A stretch of 42,487 nt of DNA. It comes from Chloroflexota bacterium (GTDB lineage Bacteria > Chloroflexota > UBA11872 > VXOZ01). The translations under genes and the position numbers were made by a program. Shown piece after piece: positions 33,502 to 42,227 of the stretch (positions are counted from its first letter, which is position 1; every line of letters starts with the position of its first letter). The notes beneath the pieces were generated by a model. That model did no database searches. It worked only from the letters and a program-made list of their open reading frames with translations, and had not been told where the DNA came from. The DNA lies in contig JAAXIC010000007.1 of the NCBI GenBank assembly GCA_012270555.1, positions 1 through 42,487 of the forward strand, written 5' to 3'.

Positions 33502-36195
33502 TTATCTATCCGCAGCACCCTGTTTCTCAAGCGTTACTTGCGCCGCAGCGATGCGCGCCACCGGCACGCGGTAGGGTGAACAGGACACATAGTCCAGGCC
33601 GACGCCATGGCAGAAATAAATCGAACTAGGATCGCCGCCGTGCTCTCCGCAGATGCCCACTTCAAGATCAGGGCGTGTCTTTCTGCCTTCTGCGACGGCA
33701 ATTGAAACCAAGCGGCCCACGCCGTCCCTGTCGAGCACCTGAAACGGGTTCTCCGGCAGAATGGCATTCTCGACATAGTTCAAAAGGAACTTCCCTTCCG
33801 CGTCGTCACGCGAATACCCATAGGTGGTCTGGGTAAGGTCATTCGTGCCAAAGCTAAAGAACTCCGCGTGCTCCGCTATCTCCGCGGCCGTAAGCGCGGC
33901 CCGTGGCACCTCGATCATGGTGCCGAACTTATACGCCACACTGTCGCCTTGCTCCGCTTCCACCTTCTTTGCAACGCGCTCTAAGTCTTCTTGCAGCACG
34001 CCGAGTTCATTCGCGTGGCTAACAAGCGGGATCATGATTTCAGGATGAGGATCGCCGCCTTCTTTCTTTATAGTGAGCGCCGCCTCCAGAATTGCCCGCA
34101 CCTGCATTTCGTAGATTTCGGGATATTCGAGTCCCAGCCGGCAGCCGCGCAAGCCGAGCATGGGATTCGCTTCCCGCAAGGACGCGACGTTTTCCAAAAG
34201 CCGCTGCCGCTCCGCAAGCTGCTTTGGGTTTTCGCCAGTGGCCCGCAACGTCGCGACTTCCTCCAGCAACTCCGCGTAGTCGGGCAAGAACTCATGCAGC
34301 GGCGGGTCGAGCAAACGGATCACGACCGGCAGACCGTCCATGGCCCGCAGAATTCCCGCGAAGTCACCGCGCTGGATGGGCAGCAGTTTGTCTAGAGCGG
34401 CCTGGCGCTCACTCGAACTGCTTGCCAAGATCATCTGCTGCACGACGGGTAACCGGTCTTCCTCAAAGAACATGTGCTCCGTGCGGCAGAGGCCGATGCC
34501 CTGCGCGCCGTACTCGCGCGCCAGCGCAGCATCGCGCGGGTAATCCGCATTGGCCCACACTTCCAGGCGCCGAATTGCGTCCGCCCAACGGAGCAACTCG
34601 CTCATTTCCGCCGTGATTTCGGGCTGGATCAGCGGTACTTCACCCAAGATGACCTCACCGGTGCTGCCGTTGAGGGAAATGAAGTCCCGCTTATTTATCG
34701 TCACATCACCGGCCGTAAAGCGTTCGTGCTCCATATCAATACGAATCTCATCGCAACCGGCGACGCAGGGCTTGCCCAAACCGCGCGCAACCACCGCCGC
34801 GTGACTCGTCGCGCCGCCGCGCGCCGTCAAGATGCCTTGTGACGCAATCATGCCGTGCACGTCGTCGGGGCTAGTCTCCGGTCGCACCAGGATCACGTTG
34901 TGCCCTTGCCGGGCAACGGCTTCCGCCTCATCGGGATCGAAGAATGCCATCCCGACGGCAGCGCCGGGCGAGGCATTCAGACCCTTGGCAATGACGCTCA
35001 CCGCGGCCTCGGGGTCGATGCGCGGGTGGAGCAGTTGGTCGATCTGCTCCGGCTCGACGCGGGAGATGGCCTCTTCTTTACTGATGAGGCCCTCATTGAA
35101 CATATCCACGGCAATTCTCACCGCCGCGCTTGCCGTACGCTTGCCCGTGCGCGTTTGCAGCATGTAGAGCGTTCCCCTCTCGATGGTGAACTCCATGTCC
35201 TGCATTTCGCGGTAGTGGTTTTCGAGACGCTGGGCGATCTCAGCAAATTCCGTATAGATGTCCGGCCACACTTCCTGCAGTTTGGCAATGGGCAGCGGCG
35301 TACGTACACCGGCGACAACGTCCTCACCCTGCGCATTCTCAAGAAATTCGCCAAAGAGGATCGGTTCGCCGGTAGAGGGATTGCGGGTGAAGGCGACACC
35401 GGTTCCAGAGTCGCTGCCCATGTTGCCGAAGACCATCGCCTGCACGTTTACGGCGGTACCGAGAGAGTGGGGAATCTTGTGGAAGTTGCGGTAGTCGATG
35501 GCACGCCGGTTGTTCCACGAAGCAAAGACGGCCTCGATTGCTCCGTGGAGTTGGTCCAGCGGGGCAGTCGGAAAGTCCCTGTTGGCCTCGTTCTGAACAA
35601 TATCTTTGAAACGCCGGACTGCCTCTTGGAGGTGGGCTACGGTGAGGTCTACGTCTTCCTCTATCCCTGCCTCATCCTTAATAGCCTCTAATGCGTGCTC
35701 GAAGTGCTCCTTTTCTACCTCCAACACGACGTTGCCGTACATCTGGACAAAGCGACGGTACGAGTCCCAGGCAAAGCGCTCATTCTGCGTCTGCGCGATC
35801 ACGCCCGCGAGCGTGTCGTCATTGAGGCCCAGGTTGAGAATGGTGTCCATCATGCCGGGCATGCTGAACTTCGCGCCGGAGCGGACGGAAACCAGCAAGG
35901 GATTATCCACGTCGCCAAGCCGCTTGCCGGTCTTTTCTTCCAACTCTTTGAGCGCCTCCAGCACCTGCTCCCACATGCCGGCGGGGAACTGCTCGTCCGA
36001 CTCATAGAATGCGTTGCAGGCTTCCGTGGTCACGACGAATCCGGGTGGCACCGGCAGACCGGCGCGCATCATCTCGGCGCAATTTGCCCCCTTGCCGCCC
36101 AGCAGGTCACGCATGGTCGCGTCACCGTCTTCAAAGCGATACACCCATTTGTGCTGTGTCGCCACGTCTCTCGCTGCAACTGCCTCTTTTGCCAT
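33502..36195 (-). CDS. ppdK: Pyruvate, phosphate dikinase PpdK
   Basis: An 897-residue enzyme that interconverts pyruvate, ATP and phosphate with phosphoenolpyruvate, AMP and diphosphate. The ATP-grasp N-terminal domain (MRDLLGGKGANCAEM near 30-45, SVRSGAKFSMPGMMDTI near 103-119) leads to the swivelling domain with catalytic His465 in GGATSHAAVV. The C-terminal TIM-barrel holds GLCRTEHMFF and the active Cys in VGICGEHGGDP. The length is normal. ATG 36195 has GGAGG 11 nt upstream and is preferred over GTG 36213. A perfect extended -10 lies at 36276-36284. It leads the OMT-pcm operon. It could act in glycolysis or gluconeogenesis; direction is not decidable. Confidence 0.97.
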   Translation of the reverse strand: MAKEAVAARDVATQHKWVYRFEDGDATMRDLLGGKGANCAEMMRAGLPVPPGFVVTTEACNAFYESDEQFPAGMWEQVLEALKELEEKTGKRLGDVDNPLLVSVRSGAKFSMPGMMDTILNLGLNDDTLAGVIAQTQNERFAWDSYRRFVQMYGNVVLEVEKEHFEHALEAIKDEAGIEEDVDLTVAHLQEAVRRFKDIVQNEANRDFPTAPLDQLHGAIEAVFASWNNRRAIDYRNFHKIPHSLGTAVNVQAMVFGNMGSDSGTGVAFTRNPSTGEPILFGEFLENAQGEDVVAGVRTPLPIAKLQEVWPDIYTEFAEIAQRLENHYREMQDMEFTIERGTLYMLQTRTGKRTASAAVRIAVDMFNEGLISKEEAISRVEPEQIDQLLHPRIDPEAAVSVIAKGLNASPGAAVGMAFFDPDEAEAVARQGHNVILVRPETSPDDVHGMIASQGILTARGGATSHAAVVARGLGKPCVAGCDEIRIDMEHERFTAGDVTINKRDFISLNGSTGEVILGEVPLIQPEITAEMSELLRWADAIRRLEVWANADYPRDAALAREYGAQGIGLCRTEHMFFEEDRLPVVQQMILASSSSERQAALDKLLPIQRGDFAGILRAMDGLPVVIRLLDPPLHEFLPDYAELLEEVATLRATGENPKQLAERQRLLENVASLREANPMLGLRGCRLGLEYPEIYEMQVRAILEAALTIKKEGGDPHPEIMIPLVSHANELGVLQEDLERVAKKVEAEQGDSVAYKFGTMIEVPRAALTAAEIAEHAEFFSFGTNDLTQTTYGYSRDDAEGKFLLNYVENAILPENPFQVLDRDGVGRLVSIAVAEGRKTRPDLEVGICGEHGGDPSSIYFCHGVGLDYVSCSPYRVPVARIAAAQVTLEKQGAADR

Positions 36196-36275
36196 GCTTG
36201 CGCATACCTCCACATTGCCGTAATCGGATGGCGCGTCAATTGCGCCTCGTGTAATCGAAGGAGAATTCTAGGGGC

Positions 36276-36284
36276 ATTATAACA
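36276..36284 (-). promoter_or_regulatory. Extended -10 promoter upstream of ppdK
   Basis: On the minus strand TGT followed by a perfect TATAAT (plus 36276-36281) lies about 80 nt upstream of the ppdK start. No good -35 is seen, but the extended TGn supports promoter activity. The divergent gap 36196-36488 to lspA holds nothing else that I can support. Confidence 0.5.
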
Positions 36285-36488
36285 TGCTTCTTAATTGCCT
36301 CTCGTGCATTGGCCCCGCCACAGGCCAATACCGTTTCCACCTCACTGTTGATATGTCTCCCTCGTAGACGCGGCTATGGTACGATAGGTGCGTCTGAGGA
36401 CTGCAAAACGTGCTCGGGATTGGGCCCAACACCGGACGAAAGACCTCACCCTACGCCTCGGCGTACGACCAACCAACGGAGTCCGCCC

Positions 36489-36998
36489 GTGTCTGCATTT
36501 CTGCTGCAAATCAAGAGCAAACAAATAATCTGGCCGCTGCTGGTCACGGCTTTTATTATCGTCAGCGATCAGATCACAAAAGCCTTCATCGTGGAGTGGC
36601 TGAAGCCGCAAGGCACCGTTTCGATCATTGGGGATCTGCTGCGTCTCACGTTTGTTACAAACACCGGCGTCGCCTTCGGCATGCTCACGGGAATCCCGTA
36701 TGTCCTTACAATCCCTATCGTCATCTTGATTGGTGTCATCATCTACTATCTCGTAAAGACCTTGGGGCAGTCCTTCTTGCTCACGTTGGCGCTTTCCTTA
36801 GAGCTTGGCGGCGCGCTTGGCAACCTGATCGACCGCATTCGCCTGGGCTACGTGGTCGACTTTGTCAAAGTGCCCTACTGGCCGGCCTTCAACGTCGCCG
36901 ACAGTTGCGTCGTCATTGGCGCCATCGGCCTCGCCTTCGTCCTCCTCTGGCAAGACCGTCAACCCCGCGACGCAAACCCTGAATCGTCGCCTTCGTGA
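36489..36998 (+). CDS. lspA: Lipoprotein signal peptidase LspA
   Basis: A 169-residue membrane aspartyl peptidase that removes signal peptides from lipoproteins such as the solute-binding proteins in this window. Four hydrophobic segments are visible. The family motifs are NTGVAFG (58-64), GNLIDRIRLGYVVDF (catalytic Asp115) and FNVADS (catalytic Asp138). The frame is open upstream to 36309, but the family N-terminus starts at GTG 36489, which has GGAG 7 nt upstream. It is followed after 25 nt by the rluD-like gene, as lspA-rluD is a common bacterial pair. Confidence 0.95.
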   Translation: MSAFLLQIKSKQIIWPLLVTAFIIVSDQITKAFIVEWLKPQGTVSIIGDLLRLTFVTNTGVAFGMLTGIPYVLTIPIVILIGVIIYYLVKTLGQSFLLTLALSLELGGALGNLIDRIRLGYVVDFVKVPYWPAFNVADSCVVIGAIGLAFVLLWQDRQPRDANPESSPS

Positions 36999-37023
36999 CA
37001 CGTCAGCAGGTGCGTGCAACGCA

Positions 37024-37992
37024 ATGCCCACGATTTTTCTGACGCCCACCTGCGGTGATGAGGGCAAACGCCTCGACGTCTATATTGCCAACACTGAGCC
37101 GGAACTCAGCCGCTCGCAAGTGAAGCGGCTCATCACGGAAAATCGTGTAGACGTTGCCGGGCGACCGGCTGAACCGTCTACGCGCGTTCATGCCGGGGCC
37201 GCAATCACGATCACGGTGCCAGACACCACGCAGCCAAGCCTCAAGGCCGAACCGCTCACAGTGCTGATTCTGCACAGCGATGATGCGATCATCGTGGTTG
37301 ATAAGCCGGCAGGACTGGTGGTACATCCCGGCGCCGGACAGCCTGCCGGCACGCTCGTCAACCAACTTCTCAGCCGGTTTCCCGAACTCTTGAACGTCGG
37401 CGATTGCCTGCGTCCGGGTATTGTGCATCGGCTGGACAAAGACACCTCCGGCGTGCTGGTAGTCGCGCGCAGTCCTTCCGCCCACGCATACCTGGTGGAG
37501 CAATTTGCCGCGCGTACCGTGGCGAAGACGTACCTTACGCTCGCGGAGGGTAGTCCCGCGGTCGAGCGCGGCGTCATCGACGCGCCGGTGGGACGTCATC
37601 CCAAACGGCGGACGGCGATGAGTGTCGTGCGGGATGGCAAACCCGCGGTTACGCACTTTGCCGTACTTGAAGCGTTAGGCCGTTACACGCTCCTGCAAGT
37701 AACCCCGGATACGGGGCGCACCCACCAGATCCGCGTCCATCTGGCTGCCGCCGGTTTCCCCATCGTCGGGGACCCGCAGTATGGGCGCAAGACCGTGTTA
37801 CCGGGACTAGAGCGTACGTTCTTGCACGCGCACACCCTTGGCTTCGTGCACCCGACAACGCGGGAGCGCGTACGGTATCGGGCGCCGCTTGCCCTTGATT
37901 TGGCCGCAGTGCTGCAGCAAGTCGGGTGCGCCTGGAGCGAGCCCGCTCAGTTGACCCTTCACGACAAAGACCCTACGATAAGAAATCGCTGA
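37024..37992 (+). CDS. rluD: RluA/RluD-family pseudouridine synthase
   Basis: A 322-residue pseudouridine synthase that isomerises uridine to pseudouridine in ribosomal RNA. The N-terminal S4 RNA-binding domain (about 14-70, SRSQVKRLI) is followed by the catalytic domain with VVDKPAGLVVHPG, HRLDKDTSG (catalytic Asp138), and GRTHQIRVHL. The length and S4 domain fit RluD (positions 1911/1915/1917 of 23S rRNA by E. coli numbering) better than RluA. ATG 37024 is preferred over the longer frame to 36862, which lies inside lspA. It sits in the lspA-rluD-fabH run on the plus strand. Confidence 0.92.
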   Translation: MPTIFLTPTCGDEGKRLDVYIANTEPELSRSQVKRLITENRVDVAGRPAEPSTRVHAGAAITITVPDTTQPSLKAEPLTVLILHSDDAIIVVDKPAGLVVHPGAGQPAGTLVNQLLSRFPELLNVGDCLRPGIVHRLDKDTSGVLVVARSPSAHAYLVEQFAARTVAKTYLTLAEGSPAVERGVIDAPVGRHPKRRTAMSVVRDGKPAVTHFAVLEALGRYTLLQVTPDTGRTHQIRVHLAAAGFPIVGDPQYGRKTVLPGLERTFLHAHTLGFVHPTTRERVRYRAPLALDLAAVLQQVGCAWSEPAQLTLHDKDPTIRNR

Positions 37993-38029
37993 ACCCGGAC
38001 TTCACAGGCCACCAGCAAGCAGTCAAACT

Positions 38030-38974
38030 ATGTACGCACACATCACAGGGTGGGGCAAGGCACTGCCCGAACGGCGTCTGACGAATGCCGACCTCGAAAA
38101 GATGGTGAAGACCGCGGACGAGTGGATCGTCAGCCGCACGGGCATCCGCGAGCGCCGTATTGTTGCCGACTGCGATACTACGGATTCTCTCGGCGCTGCT
38201 GCCGCTAGCAAAGCGCTCGCGCGAGCTGGTGTGCAAGCTGAGGACGTTGATATGGTGATCGCCGCCAGTTGCACGCCGGAAGCGCTCTTTCCCAGCATCG
38301 GCAACCGCATTCAGGAACGGCTAGGGCTTGGAAACGCCGCCGCGCTCGATCTCAATCAGGCTTGCGCAGGCTTCATCCACGGGCTCGCCGTGGCGCAGGG
38401 ATTTGTCGCTTCACGCCAGTACCAGACGATCCTTGTCGTCGGCTCGGAGGTGCTTACCCGCCACGTCGATTGGACGGACCGCTCGACGTGCGTGCTCTTC
38501 GGCGATGCCGCCGGCGCCGTGGTAGTACAGGCGTCACGTGATCCCGGGGGGCCTTTGGCAATCGATCTGGGGTCTGACGGCACCGGCGGTGATCTGCTTA
38601 TGCTGCCGACCGAGGGGAAGCTGTACATGAACGGACGCGAAGTGTACCGCTTTGCCGTCACGGCTATGACGTCCTCACTGAAAGCTGCCGTAGAGAAGGC
38701 CGAGATCACGCTCGATCATATCGATCTCTTGATTCCGCACCAAGCGAACATCCGTATCATCCACTCCGCCGCCCAGACCCTCGGACTTCCACTGGAGAAA
38801 GTCTTCACCAACGTCGAAAAGTACGGCAATACCTCAGCCGCGTCGATTCCGGTGGCGCTCTGCGAGGCAATCGAAGCAGGGCGCGTCAAACCGGGAGACA
38901 CCGTGGCGATGGTCGCTTTTGGGGCCGGCCTGGCCTGGGGAGCGACCATTGTTCGGTGGACAAGCCCGGTCTGA
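38030..38974 (+). CDS. fabH: 3-oxoacyl-ACP synthase III FabH
   Basis: A 314-residue ketoacyl-ACP synthase III, which condenses acetyl-CoA (or a branched acyl-CoA) with malonyl-ACP to start fatty acid synthesis. The triad is readable: Cys112 in NQACAGF, His237 in IPHQANIRI and Asn267 in YGNTSAAS. DEWIVSRTGI near the N-terminus and FGAGLAWGA at the C-terminus are standard. ATG 38030 has no obvious RBS, and the gene starts 37 nt after rluD, so it may be read from the lspA-rluD transcript. No other fatty-acid genes are in the window except the acyl-ligase/acyltransferase fusion about 24 kb away. Confidence 0.95.
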   Translation: MYAHITGWGKALPERRLTNADLEKMVKTADEWIVSRTGIRERRIVADCDTTDSLGAAAASKALARAGVQAEDVDMVIAASCTPEALFPSIGNRIQERLGLGNAAALDLNQACAGFIHGLAVAQGFVASRQYQTILVVGSEVLTRHVDWTDRSTCVLFGDAAGAVVVQASRDPGGPLAIDLGSDGTGGDLLMLPTEGKLYMNGREVYRFAVTAMTSSLKAAVEKAEITLDHIDLLIPHQANIRIIHSAAQTLGLPLEKVFTNVEKYGNTSAASIPVALCEAIEAGRVKPGDTVAMVAFGAGLAWGATIVRWTSPV

Positions 38975-39064
38975 TATTCGGCGCGCGGAAGATAGAGCAG
39001 CCGCAAGACCGGCGCAAATGCTTCCCACCAACCCTCAGCCGGTTCTCGCCCGCGTTCTTTGAGG

Positions 39065-39694
39065 CTATCCGGGGCGAACTTCCCAGAAGTCCTTGCCCAA
39101 TGCGTCATAGGGCAGTCGGCGCTCGTCAGGGTCCTGAGCGTCAAACTGCTGGTTGACAAAGTAGAAGAGGAAAGCGTCGCTGCTCCCTAGATTGGCCGCC
39201 CCGTGTGCGACGCCGCGCGGAATGTAGAGGAGTTGACTGCGACCTCGCCCCAGAACGAACCGCAGCGTGTTGCCCGTTGTGGGGGAGTTTTCGCGCACAT
39301 CCCAGAGACCAACCACGAGCGCCTGCGACGGCGGCACAAACCAAAGGTCTTCTTGGTTGAAGTGCAGATGCCAGGCCTTGATGGCGCCCGCCGCCATCAG
39401 AGAACAATTGACTTGACGCACCTCAAATCCGTCAAGCCCCGTTAGGGCTCCTTCCACCAAGCGGCCCAGTTCCGTAAACGTCCCCCCATCTTCTACAAAG
39501 GTCTGGAGAGGCAGAAACTGCACGCCCTCAATCTGGGACGTGGCGCCGTATCCTTGACGGGAAACACTTCCGCGCACGTCTTCCCGGATATCGCTCAGAC
39601 CTAAAGAAGGCTCTTCCACCCGTGCCTCCGCTCGCGACCGGCAGGGCTGAAAGTCCTGCTGGCAAAGCTGTTCTTCTACTGAATTCTCGATCAA
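39065..39694 (-). CDS. dTDP-4-dehydrorhamnose 3,5-epimerase-like cupin protein
   Basis: A 209-residue protein whose last 150 residues look like the RmlC cupin fold: AGAIKAWHLHFNQEDLWFV holds the conserved His, followed by VGLWDVREN and LYIPRGVAHGAANL. True RmlC proteins convert dTDP-4-keto-6-deoxy-glucose to its rhamnose epimer; this one lacks a neighbouring rml operon, so the substrate is uncertain. The start at TTG 39694 is uncertain because the first 50 residues are not family-like and the RBS is poor. It is convergent with fabH and divergent from the sulfatase gene. Confidence 0.7.
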   Translation of the reverse strand: MIENSVEEQLCQQDFQPCRSRAEARVEEPSLGLSDIREDVRGSVSRQGYGATSQIEGVQFLPLQTFVEDGGTFTELGRLVEGALTGLDGFEVRQVNCSLMAAGAIKAWHLHFNQEDLWFVPPSQALVVGLWDVRENSPTTGNTLRFVLGRGRSQLLYIPRGVAHGAANLGSSDAFLFYFVNQQFDAQDPDERRLPYDALGKDFWEVRPG

Positions 39695-39912
39695 TCCAGT
39701 CGACTAGACTTCCACAAAGGTCTCGCTCCAACAATTGGGCGTCTGGACAATGAAGCTATCCGCTTCCGTTGCCCAGAGACAATGTGAATGATACGATGCC
39801 CAGCGCGCCACTCGCAACGATAGGTGTTAACCTTAACTGTCTTTACGTTGTGGCAAGTCCTGTCCCACGTGAGCGCCGACACAACCGGCAGAGAGAGCCA
39901 GTATCCTTCCGA

Positions 39913-41493
39913 ATGCCTCAATTTGACCGCCCGAACTTCCTCATCATCACCACCGATCAGCATAACCCGACGTGTCTGGGCTATGCGGGGCATCCGATCG
40001 TGCAGACGCCAAACATCGATGCGCTGGCGCAGCGAGGGGTTGCTTTTACGCGCGCCTATGTGTCCAATCCGCTTTGCACGCCGTCGCGGGCCACGCTCTT
40101 CACAGGCTTAACGACACGTGGGCACCGTGTCCGCACGAACGGTATACCGCTCGGCTATGACATTCCGACCATGCCGGCCGCGCTACGCGACGCCGGTTAT
40201 CAGACTCGCTACACAGGCAAGCCCCACCTGCGCACGAGCCTTACGCCGCCAAGCTTGCCGCTGGAGGAAGTTGACCCACAGGAATTTCCTGAGGCGCGGG
40301 ACTTATGGCACTCCGGTCGCATGCAGAGTTTGCCTACACCCTACTACGGCCTTGAAGAAGTCCGCTTCGTGAACGGTCATGGGCACGGGTCGTGGGGAGA
40401 GTACGTGACGTGGCTGGATAGGGAGCATCCTGAACACGCCCATCTCTTTCATGAGGCAGTGCCGCTCGATCCCCCCAGTCCGGCGCGGGAGACCTATGTG
40501 ACTTCCTATAAATGGGCCCTTCCTTTTGAACTGCACCCGATGACGTGGACGTGTGACCGCACAATTGAATACTTGAAGCACTTTGGACAAGAAGCCGGGG
40601 AGCCTGCGGACGACCGCACGCCGTCACGCAGGCCGTTCTTTCTCTGGTGCTCAATCGCTGATCCGCACGTGCCGCTCGCGCCGACCGCGCCCTTTTGCTA
40701 CACGTACGATTCCGCCGACATTCCACCGCCGAAGCGGCGCGCGGGCGAGTTTGACGACTTGCCGCCGCACATTGCCGAAATCTACGCGCGTCCTACGAAA
40801 GGCAGCGACATCGACCCGTACCGCAACGAGTGTGCTGCACACTACTACGGGCTGATCGAAATGATCGATGAAAACGTGGGCAGGGTCTTACAGGCCCTGC
40901 GGGATAGCGGTTTGGAACAAGACACGGTTGTAATCTTTGCCGCCGACCACGGGGAGGCCTTAGGCGACCACGGCATGTGGGGCAAGGGTCCGTATCACAT
41001 TGACAGCGTGATCCGGGTACCACTCATTTTCAGTTGGCCGGGCAAATTCGCGGCGGGCGCAATGTGCTCAGATGTGGTGAGTCTCCTCGACTTTGCTCCC
41101 ACAATTCTCGATATCGCGGGTGTGCCCATCCCTGAGGGGCCCAAGCCGCCCAATCGGGTTGGCGTGTCCGAGTTGCCGGCCTGGCCCGGACAGAGTCTCC
41201 TGCCGATTTTGACAGGCACGGATACCGCAACTTCAGGACGAGCCGTAGTGGAGGACGACCAGGACGATCTTGGACTGCGTTTGCGTACCCTCGTCACTGA
41301 GCGCTACCGCCTGACGGTGTACGCAGGTCAAACCTACGGTGAACTCTTCGACTTGCAAGAAGACCCGGACGAGTTGCAAAACCTGTGGGCTGACGTCGGG
41401 TACAGAGACGTTCGGACTGAGTTGGTTGCGGCCCTGCTCGACACGATCATTGCTACAGACCACGCGTTGCCGCGCCGCATGGGCACATCCTAA
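39913..41493 (+). CDS. Type I sulfatase
   Basis: A 526-residue sulfatase. The formylglycine motif CTPSR (Cys55 to Arg59) lies in NPLCTPSRATLFTG; Cys55 is the residue oxidised to formylglycine. Metal ligands include Asp15 in ITTDQH and the DHGEALGDHG block. No signal peptide is seen at the chosen start, so it may be cytoplasmic, where Cys-type sulfatases are modified. The frame is open upstream to 39769; ATG 39913 is chosen because the family core begins there at FDRPNFLIITTDQ. The substrate is not readable: arylsulfate, choline sulfate, sulfated glycan or a phosphonate ester are all possible. Confidence 0.9.
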   Translation: MPQFDRPNFLIITTDQHNPTCLGYAGHPIVQTPNIDALAQRGVAFTRAYVSNPLCTPSRATLFTGLTTRGHRVRTNGIPLGYDIPTMPAALRDAGYQTRYTGKPHLRTSLTPPSLPLEEVDPQEFPEARDLWHSGRMQSLPTPYYGLEEVRFVNGHGHGSWGEYVTWLDREHPEHAHLFHEAVPLDPPSPARETYVTSYKWALPFELHPMTWTCDRTIEYLKHFGQEAGEPADDRTPSRRPFFLWCSIADPHVPLAPTAPFCYTYDSADIPPPKRRAGEFDDLPPHIAEIYARPTKGSDIDPYRNECAAHYYGLIEMIDENVGRVLQALRDSGLEQDTVVIFAADHGEALGDHGMWGKGPYHIDSVIRVPLIFSWPGKFAAGAMCSDVVSLLDFAPTILDIAGVPIPEGPKPPNRVGVSELPAWPGQSLLPILTGTDTATSGRAVVEDDQDDLGLRLRTLVTERYRLTVYAGQTYGELFDLQEDPDELQNLWADVGYRDVRTELVAALLDTIIATDHALPRRMGTS

Positions 41494-41581
41494 GGGCGGA
41501 AGTCCCAACTAGCGCACATGTGGCTACGCGCGTGTGCATCGGCACCGGGTGTGCAAAACGAGATTCCCTGCCGGCTTCTTG

Positions 41582-41610
41582 TTGACACGGGAAACTGCAA
41601 ATGATAAACT
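41582..41610 (+). promoter_or_regulatory. Promoter of the str (rpsL-rpsG) operon
   Basis: Perfect -35 TTGACA (41582-41587), a 17-nt spacer and -10 TAAACT (41605-41610) lie about 54 nt upstream of the rpsL start codon. The position and consensus fit the main promoter of the ribosomal-protein operon. Confidence 0.72.
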
Positions 41611-41663
41611 CTATCTTTGCGTGTGTTGTGATCTCAGAGGTCAATACATAGTAGGTTTGAACC

Positions 41664-42122
41664 GTGCCGACAACCAATCAACTTGTACGGCGAGGGCGAA
41701 AGTCCAAGACCGTCAAAGGCAAGTCCCCGGACTTGCATTGGAACTTCAACGCCCTTAAGAATCGGTCCGTTCGCACCGATGGCTCGCCGCAAAAGCGCGG
41801 TGTCTGCATTTCCGTGCGCACACTGACGCCCAGAAAGCCGAATTCCGCTCTGCGGAAGGTGGCGCGCGTGCGGTTGACTAACGGCAGGGAAGTAACGGCC
41901 TATATTCCCGGTGAGGGCCACAACTTGCAGGAGCACTCAGTGGTTCTTATCCGCGGCGGCCGCGTAAAGGACGTTCCGGGCGTTCGTTACCATATAGTAC
42001 GGGGCACGCTAGACGCCGAGGGCGTGTACACGCACGCGGGTGCGCCCCAGGAGCGCAACAAGAGTCGCTCCAAGTACGGTACCAGACGGTCTCGACCGGT
42101 TACGGGTGCGGGTGCCTCTTAG
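41664..42122 (+). CDS. rpsL: 30S ribosomal protein S12
   Basis: A 152-residue S12 protein of the decoding centre. Standard blocks are [47 protein letters not shown] and [11 protein letters not shown]. Two details stand out. First, about 14 extra residues (around 24-38, [14 protein letters not shown]) precede SPQKRGVC, the place where Firmicutes S12 also has an insertion. Second, residue 57 is Arg where E. coli has Lys43, and residue 104 is Val where E. coli has Leu90 (KDVPG for KDLPG). GTG 41664 is the start; the C-terminus is longer than usual ([10 protein letters not shown] tail). It begins the str operon with rpsG next. Confidence 0.98.
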   Translation: MPTTNQLVRRGRKSKTVKGKSPDLHWNFNALKNRSVRTDGSPQKRGVCISVRTLTPRKPNSALRKVARVRLTNGREVTAYIPGEGHNLQEHSVVLIRGGRVKDVPGVRYHIVRGTLDAEGVYTHAGAPQERNKSRSKYGTRRSRPVTGAGAS

Positions 42123-42227
42123 GCGCACACTCGTTGCGCTAAAGTACACGACGGTTAGTTTCTTACAGCAGTTGTTGGCCTCGACATCGAAGCTGACAAC
42201 GCTGTTGTGTGTAAAGGGCAGTTGAGC

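Noticed and set aside
34855-35691. Plus-strand open frame of 278 codons antisense to ppdK
   Set aside because: ppdK on the other strand has all family motifs, and the antisense translation is arginine/histidine rich without a family match.
32219-36195. ppdK-OMT-pcm as a novel pathway operon
   Set aside because: Each product is a well-known enzyme and no shared substrate can be argued from sequence; co-transcription alone is not enough.
39691-39993. Minus-strand 100-codon frame between the cupin and the sulfatase
   Set aside because: No domain, no RBS, and it overlaps the sulfatase start region; treated as noise.
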